Part shown: positions 30,735 through 42,231 of the stretch, one piece after another
Position numbering within the stretch: position 1 is the first letter of the stretch
Layout of the letters: each line of letters opens with the position of its first letter
Assembly (NCBI GenBank): GCA_009763385.1
Contig: CM019827.1
Span: 89,760,314 to 89,824,313 of the forward strand
Origin: Coix lacryma-jobi var. lacryma-jobi
Lineage: Eukaryota; Streptophyta; Magnoliopsida; Poales; Poaceae
Direction: 5' to 3'
DNA: 64,000 nt
Translations under genes and position numbers: made by a program
Notes under the pieces: generated by a model
Seen by the model: only the letters and a program-made list of their open reading frames with translations
What the model was told of the DNA's origin: nothing
The model's database searches: none

Positions 30735-32092
30735 TCATCCCGAAATTTGAGTTACTAACCATTTTTCATAAAAGTGTGGGTACACCTCCTGTAGATAGTC
30801 GTGCATCTCCCAAGTAGCATCCCGATCGTCTTGTTCACTCCAAGTTACCTTCTATTGCTTAGCTATTCTTCCACGGGTTGCTCTTTCTTTTTCGTCGAGT
30901 ACTCGATGCGGCTGTACAGAGTAAGTAAGATCAGATTGCAACTTGATATTGGCTGGTTGCACTTCTTCCTCGGGTATTCGAAGACATTTCTTCAATTGTG
31001 ACACATGGAATACAGGGAATATAGCTTTCAAATGTTCTGGCAACTGTAGTTGATAAGCTACTTCTCCCCTCCTTTCCATGATTCTATAAGGCCCCACAAA
31101 CCTTGGCGCTAACTTCATTTTGACTCCAAAGCGTTTGACACTTTTCATAGGTGAAACCTTCAGGTAGACGTAGTCACCGACATTGAACTCAAGCGGCCTT
31201 CTACGTTTATCGGCATATCTTTTCTGTCGAGATTGTGCAGCTGCCATATGCTGCTGAATGATTCTAACTTGTTCTTCTACTTCTTTGACGAAATCAATTC
31301 CATAGTACCGATGTTCCCTCGGTTCAAACCCAATTTATCGGCGTTCTGCATCTTCTACCATATATGGCTTCAAAAGGCGCCATTTGAATGCTCTCTTGAT
31401 AACCATTGTTTATATGCGAACTCTGCTAAAGGCAACCATTTCTCCCAAGAACCTTTTGCTGATATTACACAGCTCTCAACATATCTTCCACACTTGGTTC
31501 ACTCTTTCTGTCTGTCCTGACGTCTGTGGATGATAGGCCAAACTTCGGATCAACTCCGTGCCTAACTCCTTTTGCAGCTTTTCCCAAAATGGTGCAGTGA
31601 ACTGTGATCCTCGATCTGAAACTATAATCTTTGGTACACCATGGAGTCGAACAATCTGACTCAAGTAGATCTCTACATAGTCTGGTGCTTTATAGCTGGT
31701 CTTGACTGGAACGAAATGTGCTGTCTTGGTAAGACGATCCACAATTAGCCAAATCGAATCATTCCCTTTCTGAGTAGTGGGCAAACCGGTGATAAAATCC
31801 ATACTCACTTCTTCCCACTTCCACTCGGGTATAGATAACGGTTGAATTCCGGCTGGTTCAGGTGAATAGCTTTCACCCGGCAACATGTGTCACATCTAGC
31901 CACATAAGCAGCGATTTCCTTCTTCATCTTAGTCCACCAAAATCTGGGACGTAAATCTTGATACATTTTAGCGCTTCCAGGATGAATGGATATCCTAGAG
32001 AAATGCGCTTTGTCCATAATCCGATTTCTGTGTTCTCTATCCTTAGGTACTACTAAGCGCTGGTCAAACCATAGAAATCCATTGTCATCCAC
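30735..32092 (-). pseudogene. Integrase and chromodomain of chromovirus
   Basis: The zinc-binding part (32092-31805) has H...H and ARCDTCCRVKA. The core (31886-31476) has Asp in SMDFITGLPTT, Asp in IIVSDRGSQFT and Glu in YHPQTSGQTERVNQ, all three catalytic residues. The C-terminal part (31247-30852) has NVGDYVYLKVSPMK, KLAPRFVGPY and VFHVSQLKKC, leading into a chromodomain (VLDEKERATRGRIAKQ). There a TAG at 30852-30854 interrupts the frame. The remaining chromodomain (VTWSEQDDRDATWE...YLQEVYPHF) continues in the same frame to TGA at 30735-30737. Chromodomains steer integration toward particular chromatin. One frame change separates core and C-terminal parts, and one separates the zinc domain and core. 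Confidence 0.88.
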
Positions 32093-32102
32093 TCGAAAAT
32101 GC

Positions 32103-33294
32103 TTAACTTTGTTCTGTTGCGGCTTTAATCCTTTCCTTGATATGGTAAATCCCCTTATCTATTTTCTGCCTCTCCCTGATTTGATCAACCAAAGTGCTGC
32201 GTAACTCAAGGTCATGTAGCACTACAGGATGCATTAAACTGAACTCGTCTTCTGGTAGTAACTTCAATGTATTACAGTGCGATTTCCGACTCAGAGCATC
32301 GGCTATGACATTCGCTTTACCGGGATGATAGTGAATCTGCAGATTATAATCTTTAATCAATTCAAGCCATCTTCTCTGCCTCATGTTCAATTCAGATTGA
32401 GTGAAATGTACTTGGACTTTTATGATCTGTATACATATTACAGACGTTGCCAAGTAGGTAATGTCTCCAGATCTTCAGAGCATGTACAACTGCAGCCAAT
32501 TCCAAATCATGTGTATGATAATTCACTTCATGTTTTCTCAATTGACGAGATGCATAAGCAATCACCCTGCCTTCTTGATAAGAACACAACCTAAACCAAC
32601 TTTCGATGCATCACAAAACATCAAAGGGCTTCTCAATATCCGGTTGAGCCAAACAGGAGCAGTGGTCAACAGTTTCCGCAAGGTACGGAAAGCGGTTTCA
32701 CACTCCTCTTCCATTCAAACTTCTGATTCTTTTGCAATCTTAGAGAAATCAGGAATGAATCGGCGATAGTATCCTGCTCCCAAGAAACTCTGAATCTCTC
32801 CAACCGATGTAGGAGCCTTCCAATCCATTACTTCTTGTACCTTACTAGGGTCAACTGAGATTCCCTCCTCGGATAAGATATGACCAAGGAAATGTACTTT
32901 CTTCATCCAAAACACACACTTACTAAACTTAGCATAGAGCTTATGCTCCCTAAGTCTGGTCAAAACAATCCTCAAGTGCTCTGCATGGTCTTCTGAGTTC
33001 TCTGAATATACCAAAATATCATCAATAAACACGACCACAAATTTATCCAGTTCTGGCATGAACACCGAGTTCATCAAACTCATGAAGTATGCTGGGGCAT
33101 TTGTCAATCCAAAGGACATGACAAGGTACTCATACAATCCATATCTGTTTGAGAATGCGGTCTTCAGGATATCCTATGGCCTAATTCTGATTTGATGATA
33201 ACCCGACCTCAAATCGATCTTGGAAAACACCTTAGCTCTAGATACTGATCAAACAGAATGTCTATCCGTGGTAACGGATATTTATTCTTGATAG
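32103..33294 (-). pseudogene. Reverse transcriptase palm/thumb and RNase H of chromovirus
   Basis: RT at 33137-32715: YLVMSFGLTNAPAYFMSLMN, the catalytic FIDDILVYS (intact), KFSKCVFWMKKVHFLGHILSEEGI, and FLGAGYYRRFIPDFS. RNase H at 32589-32103: RVIAYASRQLRKHEVNYHTHDLELAAVVHALKIWRHYL and a YTDHKS-like motif, then RWLELIKDYNLQIHYHPGK and NVIADALSRK. Frames change between RT and RNase H (about 32600-32715) and within RNase H near 32400-32450. It converts element RNA to DNA in the particle. Confidence 0.85.
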
Positions 33295-34028
33295 TCATGG
33301 CATTGAGCGGACGATAATCCACACACATTCATAGTGACTTATCTTCTTCTTAACAAACAAAGCTGGGCAACCCCATTCTGATACACTAGGTTGAATGAAC
33401 CCCTTGCCTAAGAGTTCCTTAAACTGAGTTTTGAGTTCTGCTAGTTCATTGGGCGGCATACAGTACGATCTTCTAGAGATCGGTGCAGTCCCTGGTAACA
33501 ACTCAATTGCAAATTCCACGACTCTCTTGGGTGGTAATCCTGGTAACTCATCCGAGAAATCATCTGGAAAATCTCGGACAACTGGAATTTTGGAAAGATG
33601 TTCTATAGGAAGAGTGCAAGATAGGTCAACAAAATCAGCACCTCGGGGAAGACATACGCGAAGTTTGTTACCCATCCGTCCATCTGATAAGGTAAGAGTC
33701 CTATCAACAGTGTCTAACACCGCGTTCCACATACTCATCCAACTCATACCTAAGACTACATCCATGCTTAGTCCAGGTAAAACTACTAGATTAGCTCCAA
33801 ACTTGTGCCCTCCAATCTCGATGGTTGCATTACAAACCATCTGTCTAGATAACACGCTACTCCCACGGAGCTCTCGCGAAACCCATAATCTATTTCAGAC
33901 ATTTCTTGGTTATGATTTTGTGCAAATGCTTTGCTCATAAAAGAATGCGATGATTCGGTATCAAACAAAACAACTGCGGGATGATGGTTAACGAGACACA
34001 TACCAGCAGTCACGGGCTCCTCCTGCAC
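33295..34028 (-). pseudogene. Protease and RT fingers of chromovirus
   Basis: Protease (34028-33786): AVVLFDTESSHSFMS, where the usual D-S/T-G-A active site reads D-T-E-S, so the essential glycine is replaced. A frame change follows, then GANLVVLPGLSMDVVLGMSWM (33855 on), the flap-distal ILGMDWL-type strand. The same frame runs into the RT: FPDDFSDELPGLPPKRVVEFAIELLPGTAPIS, LKTQFKELLGKGFIQPSVSEWG and PALFVKKK, stopping near 33330. Order and spacing are normal for the lineage. Protease activity is unlikely as read. Confidence 0.8.
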
Positions 34029-34048
34029 GAGCTTCCTCAGCAGTCATG

Positions 34049-35081
34049 TTATGCAGACGTGCGGGGTAGTTGCCTGCTGCCTCTTCGGTGAGGGCAATAT
34101 CTTGCAAAATGCCCCTCTTGGTTGTAATTGATGCATGGTCCGTGAACCAGAGGCTTGCTTCCTGTTGAGCTGCCCTGGCCTCCTCGAGCTTGATTTGCCG
34201 CTATCTTGTATTGCCTTTGGTTACACTGAGATTGCTGCTGGCCTTTCTTCTGGGGTGGCCTGAAACGAGCTCCAGGCGCTGATGATCGATACTGAAAACG
34301 CTGAGCTGGTGGTCCTCTAGGCTGGGAAGGTCCAGATTCCAATGTCCTATTTAGGGCCTTGCCCGCTGCATGCTTGTTGTTGTGGTTCTCTTGAATCAGA
34401 CAGTCACTTATGAAGTCATTGAAGATGGTACAAGATGAAGTACCCACTGATTTTCCCATCTTGGTATTCAGCCCTCTCTTGAAACTAGCTATCTTTTTGG
34501 CGTCGGTGTCCACAAACTCCGGTGCATAGCAAGATAAGGAATTGAACATATGGTGTACTCGGTGATTGATGGGGTTCCCTGTGTCGAGCTCATAAACTCT
34601 GTCACCTTCATCTGAGTCAAGCCTGGCAGAATATAATGTCCTCGAACAACCAGTGAGAACATCCCCCAGTGACTGGCGCACGGGCAAGATAGGTGGTACG
34701 GTGATGTCCCCACCAAATCCAGGTCGGTCTTGCAGCTGATGTGCAGCATATTCGGCCTTGAGTTCCTCCGTAAGCCTGTGCACCTAAAACTTTTGCTCCA
34801 TGGTATGCAGCCATTCCTCCCTTCTAGACGCTCAGTAGCTTCCTTGAAGATGGGTGGTTTTGTATCTAGGAAATCCTTAAAAGAGCTGTACTGATTTGGC
34901 TCCAGGCGCTGATTGCCATGTGCCAGATTCTCCCGTAGTAGTGCTTCGATATTGCGCTGACTCCCTAGAACTGAGCGAAGAGTTGCTCGGGAGTGGCTGT
35001 GGAGGACGTGGGTGGATTACGGTTGTCTCTGTTATCATCATTACCACCACTACCGCCAGCTCCACTACGAGTCTTCGTCAT
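34049..35081 (-). pseudogene. gag of chromovirus with altered zinc knuckle
   Basis: Probable start ATG at 35081 (MTKTRSGAGGSGGNDDN...), where a Pro/Ser-rich N-terminus is broken by a stop within about 40 codons. The capsid part is poorly conserved but includes VDTDAKKIASFKRGLNTKM and NDFISDCLIQEN. The C-terminal part is Gln/Arg-rich and ends with a nucleocapsid knuckle, CINYNQEGHFARYC. The second Cys of the CCHC motif is Tyr, so zinc binding is probably lost. The main open stretch is 34783-34049; upstream codons lie in other frames. Confidence 0.75.
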
Positions 35082-35428
35082 CTACATATATTGATGGCAA
35101 GTGATCATTAGGTGAGTTGCCAATATTGTAGAGAACGATAAACCATGCCAACAAAATTTTTTCGAAAATGAATTCGCCAAACAATTACTGAGGCATAATA
35201 AATTTCAATCCACATTGCAGCATCACATAATAAGATCGCTCATCACATACATGCAAAAGCCAACATAAAACATTCATAGATGCCCATACATATGGGACTT
35301 TTCCAAGGTCTTGTGCCACGCACACATAGGTTAACAACACAACCTTACATCATCCCATGATAACAACAAAGATCAAGCACGAAGGATATGTGGCAAAAGA
35401 TCACCAGGCGCTAAACAAACCATCTAGT

Positions 35429-36258
35429 CTACTCTCTATCGGCAACCATCATCGTCGCCATCGCTTGCGACATCCAAAGAACCACTAGAAGAAGCACGAG
35501 GATCTGGGTCCTCCTGAGGAAAGATGGGTTCCTCTCGTTCTCTTGGCGATGGATTTCCTCATGCAGGCGATCATTGTAGTCCTGGAGTTGATGAAGTTGT
35601 AACTCCAGGCCTCTCCACTTGAAGCCTGAGAAGCCTGTTCTACTCGGTCGCGCGCATGCCCTCAAGACACACACCTCGAAGTCACTCCTCAGTCTCAGCC
35701 ATGATTGTGGACAAGAAGGTCCTCATCCCCTGCTGGTCACTGAGCTGTTGTGGCCATGTCATGCTCCCTCTGAAGAGCCTGATCCCTTTCAATAGTCATA
35801 TGGGCTAGCTCCGTTGTGAGGCATCTATCTCTGCAGTGGCTCGTCCTCCTCTGACTGTGGTGTGCAGCTATCTCCTCACTGAGAATATGATCCAAATAGT
35901 TAGAACTGTGTGACAACAACACCTATAGGTAGCCATGAGTGCTGCCATAAGCACTCCCAGCTGTCCCGCACAGTGCTCCGCTCGCAAGGAACTAGGCTCC
36001 AACATAGTGGCACCCCGCTGACGCCACACTGACTGGTAAGGGTCCGCCGTCGGGAAGATGCTAGCAGTGGCTTGCGCAACCACCTCCGGGTGGTCCTCCA
36101 TAATGTCCCGAAGAACAGTATAGGCAACCTGTTAGCTCCATCCCATGGGTCCTACCTGTAGTGCGACACCTGGCGACACCATACATGATCCTGAGCATCA
36201 CGGCTGGGCACATCCACCTCACGTTTGTACATGTAGCGGTCCCCCATGTCATCCACAT
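35429..36258 (-). other. Unassigned frames upstream of chromovirus gag
   Basis: Several minus-strand frames that appear to be one former coding region broken by indels: MGDRYMYKREVDVPSRDAQDH (about 36247-36185), EDHPEVVAQATASIFPTADPY and VWRQRGATMLEPSSLRAEHC (36098-35980), a His/Arg-rich piece (35922-35737), and LELQLHQLQDYNDRLHEEIHRQEN (about 35620-35540), a likely coiled coil. I do not recognise the family. It may be an accessory leader frame of the chromovirus or part of a captured gene. Codon-like continuity across frames is the main reason to list it. Confidence 0.4.
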
Positions 36259-36330
36259 CTGCCTATGTTGTGCTAGCTGATCAATCCAATTGCTATGTAA
36301 GGAAGTAGTTTACTGATTTACTAGGTCCCC

Positions 36331-37642
36331 CATATGCCCTAACTGCAGGAGTCAAAACCCCCAGTGTCGTACCAAGAGAGGCGCCCCAGAACAAGGTGGA
36401 GGCAGAAAAAGAACCACCTCCTCCTGAGTTTGTGTAATTCACATAACAAGGGAGAGGTGCCAAAAAGAAGAAGAACTAGATGGAGTAACTAAGAGAAGAA
36501 GTGCCCAAGGAGAAGATCCACCCGATAAGGATGAAACTCCTTGGACCTATGGTATGGTTTTATTTTTAATTTTTATTTCCCTTTTTTCAAATAATAACCT
36601 ATGTCATGCATGTAAACTAAAAAAAATCATTATCATTAGTTATATGCATAGGTATATGTTTAACTTAGTTACAATAATAAAATATCATAGGATAGTTTCC
36701 CTTTTAATAAAATGAGAACAAGAGCTCCGACTGAGAAGAAGAAGGCCCTTCACCAAGCAAGAAGCCAGCTTGGGGGAGACTCCCGCTCCAATAAGGTATG
36801 TCTCAGCCTACACTCTTTACATTTGGTTCTTAAATGATTCTATATCTTTTGAATGCCACATGCTTGCCTAAATAACCATTCCATTAATAAAATTGATAAA
36901 TTTGCTTAAACAAGTTGAAACCTGAATAAGATTTGAAATATGTCATGCTAATGCTATTGTTATGGTTTGAACGACTGGTCTTATCTAAGTTGTAGCTTTT
37001 GTGGGTTGCACATGCTTAAACTGAAATCATGCTTAGTGAATGAAGTTAGTAAGAAATGGAGTAATTCTTTAAACTTGTTAAGGTGAAATTAGGACCTAAT
37101 CTGGAGGATTTCTTTTAAAAATATGAAAACCTTGCTAAAAGTTCCTCTAGATCTATACCATCCCACCACCAGCCAAATATTGTTACTCATTAGTCAAAAC
37201 CACAAAGAGCTTTGTTTGTGTGAGCTTGTTAGACCTCATAGATCTTAGTAGAGAAGCTTATCATATCTTTTGAATCAAGATTCACGCACACCCACCATAA
37301 ATTGCCTACTCTCCACTTTGGAAGTTTGCAACCACCAAATAAATTGCTTATTCTCTACACCGGAGATATGCAATACCCTGCCAAACATCCCATTGCTAGC
37401 CTTATGCTTATTCCTACACTGGGAATAAGCATTTCTCCCTCTTCCCTTTTTCATTTCAACAATCCTTTCCTATAGATGTCTGGGGAAATCTAGAGCTAAA
37501 AATAGAGAGAGTGAAAAATGAGCAAAGTAGCTCAAGAAAGGACTATGTCCTGAAGAAAAAAAAAGTGAGCAAGGTAGCTCAAAAGAGGACTATGTCCTAA
37601 GAAAATGTGAGGACACATCTTTTGTCTACTCACTATGTATCC

Positions 37643-37694
<52 letters not shown>

Positions 37695-38257
37695 TAATCA
37701 TTAGCTCTAGACCCCCAGAAATTAACTAGGAAGGATTATGAAATATCCCTCTATACACTTCCACATAACCACACATGCACATCTTGATCAATTTTATGAT
37801 TTGCTGCTCCTTATGATCTGAGTGTCTAGCTTAGCAATAAACATCAGGCAATTTGCTCATGGTTCTTAGCCTACCTATAACTCCACATATCATTCTTTAG
37901 AAATAGGAAAGGCTACATATTGGCCTAAGTGAGGATTTAAACACCATTGAGTGATTGAGTGAATCTTGGAGGACTTAAGCACGTTGTTTCTTTTGGAAAA
38001 CCTTGAAAGACCTCCAAACAAAATCCTAGTCAAACCTAAGCAAGATAAAAGTTTCCTATCTACTGCTTTATTTCACTCTTGCATGTTTGAAGTGAAAAAG
38101 CTATAAGCCCCACATTGCTATGATTAATGATATATGCTAAGTATTTCTCACTATACAATATGCACTTGCAGACATCTTAAGTTGCTATCTATTTCATGCT
38201 CAGTGCTTAAACCGCATTGTTGCTCGAGGACGAGCAACAGGTTAGCTTGGGGGAGCT
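36331..38257 (+). mobile_element. 3' internal region of an Athila-like relative
   Basis: Mostly AT-rich and non-coding, with a decayed Lys/Glu-rich stretch at 36400-36540 and CAGCTTGGGGGAGA at about 36770. Motifs follow the same order as in 24780-25897 of the complete element: three CTCTACACCGGAGATATGC-like lines, GGACTATGTCCT repeats, GTGAGGACACAT, and CACACATGCACATCTTGATC. It ends TTAGCTTGGGGGAGCT, a polypurine tract right before an LTR. No gene was recognised. Confidence 0.6.
37646..37694. repeat. (GA)n microsatellite
   Basis: About 49 bp of GA repeat with one GG interruption, in the 3' region of the element. Confidence 0.95.
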
Positions 38258-40153
38258 TGTTGACAGTCCTTAAAACACTGTTTTACCATCAACATTTTAC
38301 CCTAAAGTCCATCAAAAAGGCATGAAATGTAGTCAAATAGGTTTCAAACTAACCAAATTCCACATGTCCATAGATTTTTATTTGAATGCAGGAATTTGGA
38401 CCAATTTGGACATTTGAAGCACCAGAGGCCAAGCCCACTCACCAGGGCCCAAATGGGCATAAGGAGGGTGGCGCCCGCCACCGCTAGGTGGCGCCCGCCA
38501 CCTCTAGGTGGCGCCCGCCACTTGGGTTGGCCCAAGTGCCACTCCCTGCCACGTCACCGATCCGTGTGACCTCCCCAAGGCCAAATCTTGGCCCTTGGTC
38601 ACTAGGTCAGTGGCATCAGACGGCTCAGGATGAAGTGGCGTGGATCAAGGCTGAATGGCGGTTGCTTGGACATGCAACCGACTTCCAAACCGCCTTGGAC
38701 AAACACCTGGAGGCCGTTGGATCAAGGACGGTGCATCCAGCGGCCAGGACACTGGCGGCCGCCAGTAGGGGGTGGCGCCCGCCACCTGACCTAACCCTAG
38801 GTCGGCTGGCTGCACCCTATAAGTACCCCCCTCACTCATTTGGGCTATAAATACCCCCTTGGAGGCACCTCTACACACTACACCTACACCAGTACCATTC
38901 CAAGCAAAGCAAGAGAAGCAAGTGAGAGTTAGGTTAGAAGCTCAGAGAGCTTAGGCAAGTAGGTAGCTAGTAGAGCAAGGCATCTTCGCCCTCACGGTAG
39001 CGCTGCTCAAGGCTTAGCTCAAGAGTAGAGGCGTGCGAGTGATCGGTCCTGGAGCTGGGAAGAGTCTTCCTTCATCTACAGTTCAGGTTTTGCTCTTGTT
39101 ACTCAAGCATTTACTATATTCTAGTTCATCATTTCAAGTATTACTTTATTCTACTTATCAGTATTGAGTGGTATACTTGATTGATTGCTTGAGTGCCTAG
39201 CTATCCTACAGATCAATTCATAGCCATAGTAGTTAATCTCTAGTGAGCTTAGTGTTTGATCTTGCCAATAGGTTGCTTAGTTAGTTAGTGTGATCTTATT
39301 AAGTCAAGTGTTTGCTCTGACGTCCGCAAGGGTGTCTCTATTCAAAGCTAGGGTAGAGATAGTTAGAATATAGTTAAGCGTGGTGCTTAGTTATAGACTT
39401 ACCTTCAGATACGGCTGGACCCCCGGATAGCTGTGGTAGCAAGCAGGTGTGACAGCCCTGTGCGCCTTGAATTCCACCACGTAGTTGGCCCAGTTTAACA
39501 GTAAGGCTCGTTGTGCTAGCGTTCAACCTAAGTAAGTGGTAAAGGCTAGTACGCCTCGATACTTGATAAGATAGGAATATAAAAACTAACTCAAGTTAGT
39601 TGCTTTATTGCCTTTTGCCTGGCCTGCTTCGAAACTATCTTGCATCGTAGTTATCTTGCTCGTAGTTATCTAGGATTAGTTAGTAGTATCAGTAGTTATC
39701 CTAAGTTACCCCATTCTATCTATCTAGTTATCCACCTTACCTTAGCCATCCATTTCATCCTTACCTATCCACCCATATATTCTTTCTAGCCTTATCATTT
39801 TCGTCTCCCCTTTTCTTTTTCTTATTTCTTCGACTCTCATCCCCTCCTTGACTCAACTCATACCACCACCCTAGCCTTCCCTTGGGATCAAATAAATCGA
39901 CACCTGGTACTCCCAGGCGAAGTGCTACTATGATAGTCTGTGTGCGCTTGCATAATCTCCTCCTGGTAGATTGCATTCTCTAGCTAGCTCCTACTAGTGT
40001 CGGGATTAACAACCCCGCTTGGCATTAGTAGAGAGCTGCTTTAGCTCCACTCTTTAGGTATAGTGATCGGTCTTGCTTCATGCACTTCTGACACCGTTGC
40101 CGGGGATAGACTCCATAGTCTACTCCTAGTAACAACGTTAGCAAGTGCCAACA
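38258..40153 (+). mobile_element. LTR of Athila-like relative, followed by a PBS
   Basis: Starts TGTTGACAGTCC directly after a polypurine tract and ends GCAAGTGCCAACA, then AGCATTCC and a PBS-like sequence. A TATA box GCTATAAATACC lies near 38844-38855. The U3 carries GGTGGCGCCCGCCACC repeats. As in the 16742 element, CACCGTTGCCGGGGATAGACTCCATAGTC (40091 on) shows an internal PBS-like copy just before the LTR end. Having a polypurine tract on one side and a PBS on the other, this LTR joins two internal regions, as in a tandem array or recombinant. Confidence 0.75.
38467..38521 (+). repeat. 20-bp tandem repeat GGTGGCGCCCGCCACC
   Basis: Three units with 20-bp period, each holding GGTGGC and GCCACC arms around GCCC. 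A fourth isolated copy is at about 38772-38787. Confidence 0.92.
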
Positions 40154-40161
40154 AGCATTCC

Positions 40162-40178
40162 TGGGCCGTTACCAGGGA
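40162..40178 (+). promoter_or_regulatory. PBS-like site, tRNA-Asp type (degraded)
   Basis: TGGGCCGTTACCAGGGA after the LTR end; like TGGCGCCGTTGCCAGGGA but with a lost base and one substitution. Confidence 0.55.
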
Positions 40179-40213
40179 TAGTTGCCTAGCACTGTCTTTA
40201 GTGAAGCTAAGAA

Positions 40214-40368
40214 CTACCAACAACGAGCAGCTAAGACCACGTAATCGGCAGAGTTGCAAATATCCAAAATGGAAGCACCAATACTCTGCAGATAGGCCGA
40301 CATGCGTATCTTCAATACGCATAGTTCATCCCATCGAAAAATGGCGGTTTGCCCACGCCGCGATCCAT
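40214..40368 (-). pseudogene. First codons of copia gag, truncated
   Basis: Starts ATG at 40368 with MDRGVGKPPFFDGMNYAY, the KPP-FDG-NY start typical of copia gag (UBN2/DUF4219 type). One frame change later it reads KIRMSAYLQSIGASILDICNSADYV. It then runs into the Athila-like fragment and is lost. It lies about 50 bases downstream of the copia PBS, the normal arrangement. It is a fragment only. Confidence 0.75.
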
Positions 40369-40417
40369 GTCGCCTTCTGTGGATCTGGAACCGGCTAAGG
40401 TGGAAGATCCTTAACCC

Positions 40418-40429
40418 GCTCTGATACCA
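40418..40429 (-). promoter_or_regulatory. Primer-binding site, tRNA-Met
   Basis: TGGTATCAGAGC on the minus strand, two bases after the LTR terminus. Perfect match to the initiator tRNA-Met primer used by copia elements. Confidence 0.92.
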
Positions 40430-40431
40430 AT

Positions 40432-42231
40432 TGAAGGACCGAGAAAGCAATAGCAAGGCGACCAGAGGGGGGGGGTTAATGGGAGCTCAAAAACCTCTTT
40501 CGAAACTTTGACCTTTTCTCCCAAAATCAACCCCAAGAGCTTCGATCGAAATCGTAATGCCCAAGACCTTTGGAAGAGGGTGGATGATCCCTAGGATCAC
40601 AGCGAGGCACCGCAAAGCGATAGAGAACCAAACGCCAAAAGCACCGGAACAAGTTCGACCCTAAAAACCAAGTCTCAAACGTAGATAGACAGCTACATCA
40701 AGAAATCCCCAAATACCTATGCTAACGAGTAGCAAAGATACCTAGAGAGGTTCCTAGATCAACTCTAGGGCCAAACGGGAAGTCCGAAAACTAAGCGAAG
40801 AAGCCGGGAGAGCAAACGCACTAAACCGCAACAAACAGTTGAATCCTGGACTGTCCGGCCCTGGGGTCCCCGACTGTCCGCCCCTACCGCGGACTCTCCG
40901 CCAGTCAAAACACCAAAACAACACTGCTCCTGCAAGTCCCCTGGACAGTCCCGTACTGTCCGTGGTTATACCGGCGGACTGTCGGCCGGTCAACAGAGAC
41001 CCAAACAGCAGAGATTCGCGGCCACTGCTCTGGCCAAGTCCCCAACGTGCGGACTGTCCGCGACCTCCCAGTGAGGGCGATTTCGGTTGCCCCTCACACG
41101 ACTCTTCCCAAATCCGAATCAAAACTCAATCCCATGTTCCCAAACATGGAGAAGATGATCACGAGGTAGTTAGGAGACTATCCCCAAGAAATCATCCGCT
41201 CAAATCAACTCAAACACCGCGAAATCGAAAGGGGAGGAGTATGAACAAAAAAGCAACACGAAAACGAAATCAACCCGATCTACTTGTTCGTGAGGAGTGA
41301 GATGAATTCCTTCAGTGGAAATGATCTCCTCACTATAAAGAACAAGAACAAGTTGATTCAAACGGATTTTGCAAAGACGCAGTAGAGAGGGAGATCGAGT
41401 GACGGGAAAATCGCGGAGAAACGAAGAACGCGAAGAACACGAACAAAATGCGAATCAAGTCATCGATCTGCAACTGTGTGGCTACCACACGCTACAACAG
41501 TGAGATTACGGTCTCACTTCCTCAAAATCTCTAGTACACAGAGGTATGATTCTCTGCGGATCTCAATAGCTACAGCAGGGAATTGGAGAGAGCACGAAAC
41601 CCTAGAAGCAAAGAGCAAATGACTGAGATAGAGGGGAGGTGGGTGTCTCCCCCTACTTATCCTAATTCTAATCCCACTCTGCCCCTAACTAATTACAGAG
41701 CAAACTAGCTAACCCTAGGGTTATTCTGGACCAACTCGTGGTAGGTGGTGATCCGACGGCCACGCCCGCACAACTGGTAGCGTTGCCTCGACGCAACCTC
41801 TCCGATTGCCGCCACGTGCCGCCACCGCTCTGCTTGCGCTTTCCCGGACGTCACGCGGAATCCATCAGCACCCAGGTTTTGAGGCCCAAACCTGGAACTG
41901 TCCACTCGGTGGTTTCTGTGGCTCAACCACCAAACCGAGCCGTAGAGGGGATGCACCGCCCGTGCACCCCGTCCACCTGCAAGTCTTCGCTCGTCGCTGT
42001 CCCAGGCTGTCAGCCACCACAACTAATCCTTAGGCCACGGTCCCTCAGTCCCAGACTCACGTCCGCCCTTCACCACTCTCGGTCCATCGGCACGGCACGT
42101 CTCTACTTGACCTTCACCTTGCCTTTGATCACTGTATCCGTGCTTGACACCTGCACAACACAAGCCAAAGAACATGCGGCAGTTGACAATCACTCATCAC
42201 CATAGACTCGGCATACACCCATGTATCCGCA
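40432..42231 (-). mobile_element. 5' LTR of copia element (Maximus/SIRE-like)
   Basis: In element orientation TGCGGATACATGGGTG...GGTCCTTCA, 1800 bp, the same family as 3759-5619 in inverse orientation. Shared blocks include GATGAGTGATTGTCAA, GGCTTGTGTTGTGCAGGTGTC and the GGACTGTCCG motifs. It is followed by a tRNA-Met PBS and the start of gag. The element inserted into the gag region of the Tat element to its right; its 3' half is absent. Confidence 0.88.

Larger units (their letters stand above)
30712..36330 (-). mobile_element. Internal region of Tekay/Del-like chromovirus, 5' LTR missing
   Basis: Minus-strand order from right to left: unassigned frames, gag, protease, RT, RNase H, integrase, chromodomain, polypurine tract, 3' LTR. 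This is the canonical Ty3/gypsy chromovirus order. No tRNA-Met PBS or second LTR copy was found right of gag; the similarity appears to stop near 36330, where a different element begins, so the 5' end is lost. Coding parts are broken by several indels and stops. Confidence 0.85.

Noticed and set aside
38467..38521. CRISPR-like regularly spaced repeat
   Set aside because: A 20-bp tandem repeat with almost no unique spacer, in a plant LTR.
38258..40153. Solo LTR
   Set aside because: A polypurine tract before it and a PBS-like site after it show that it is joined to internal sequence on both sides.
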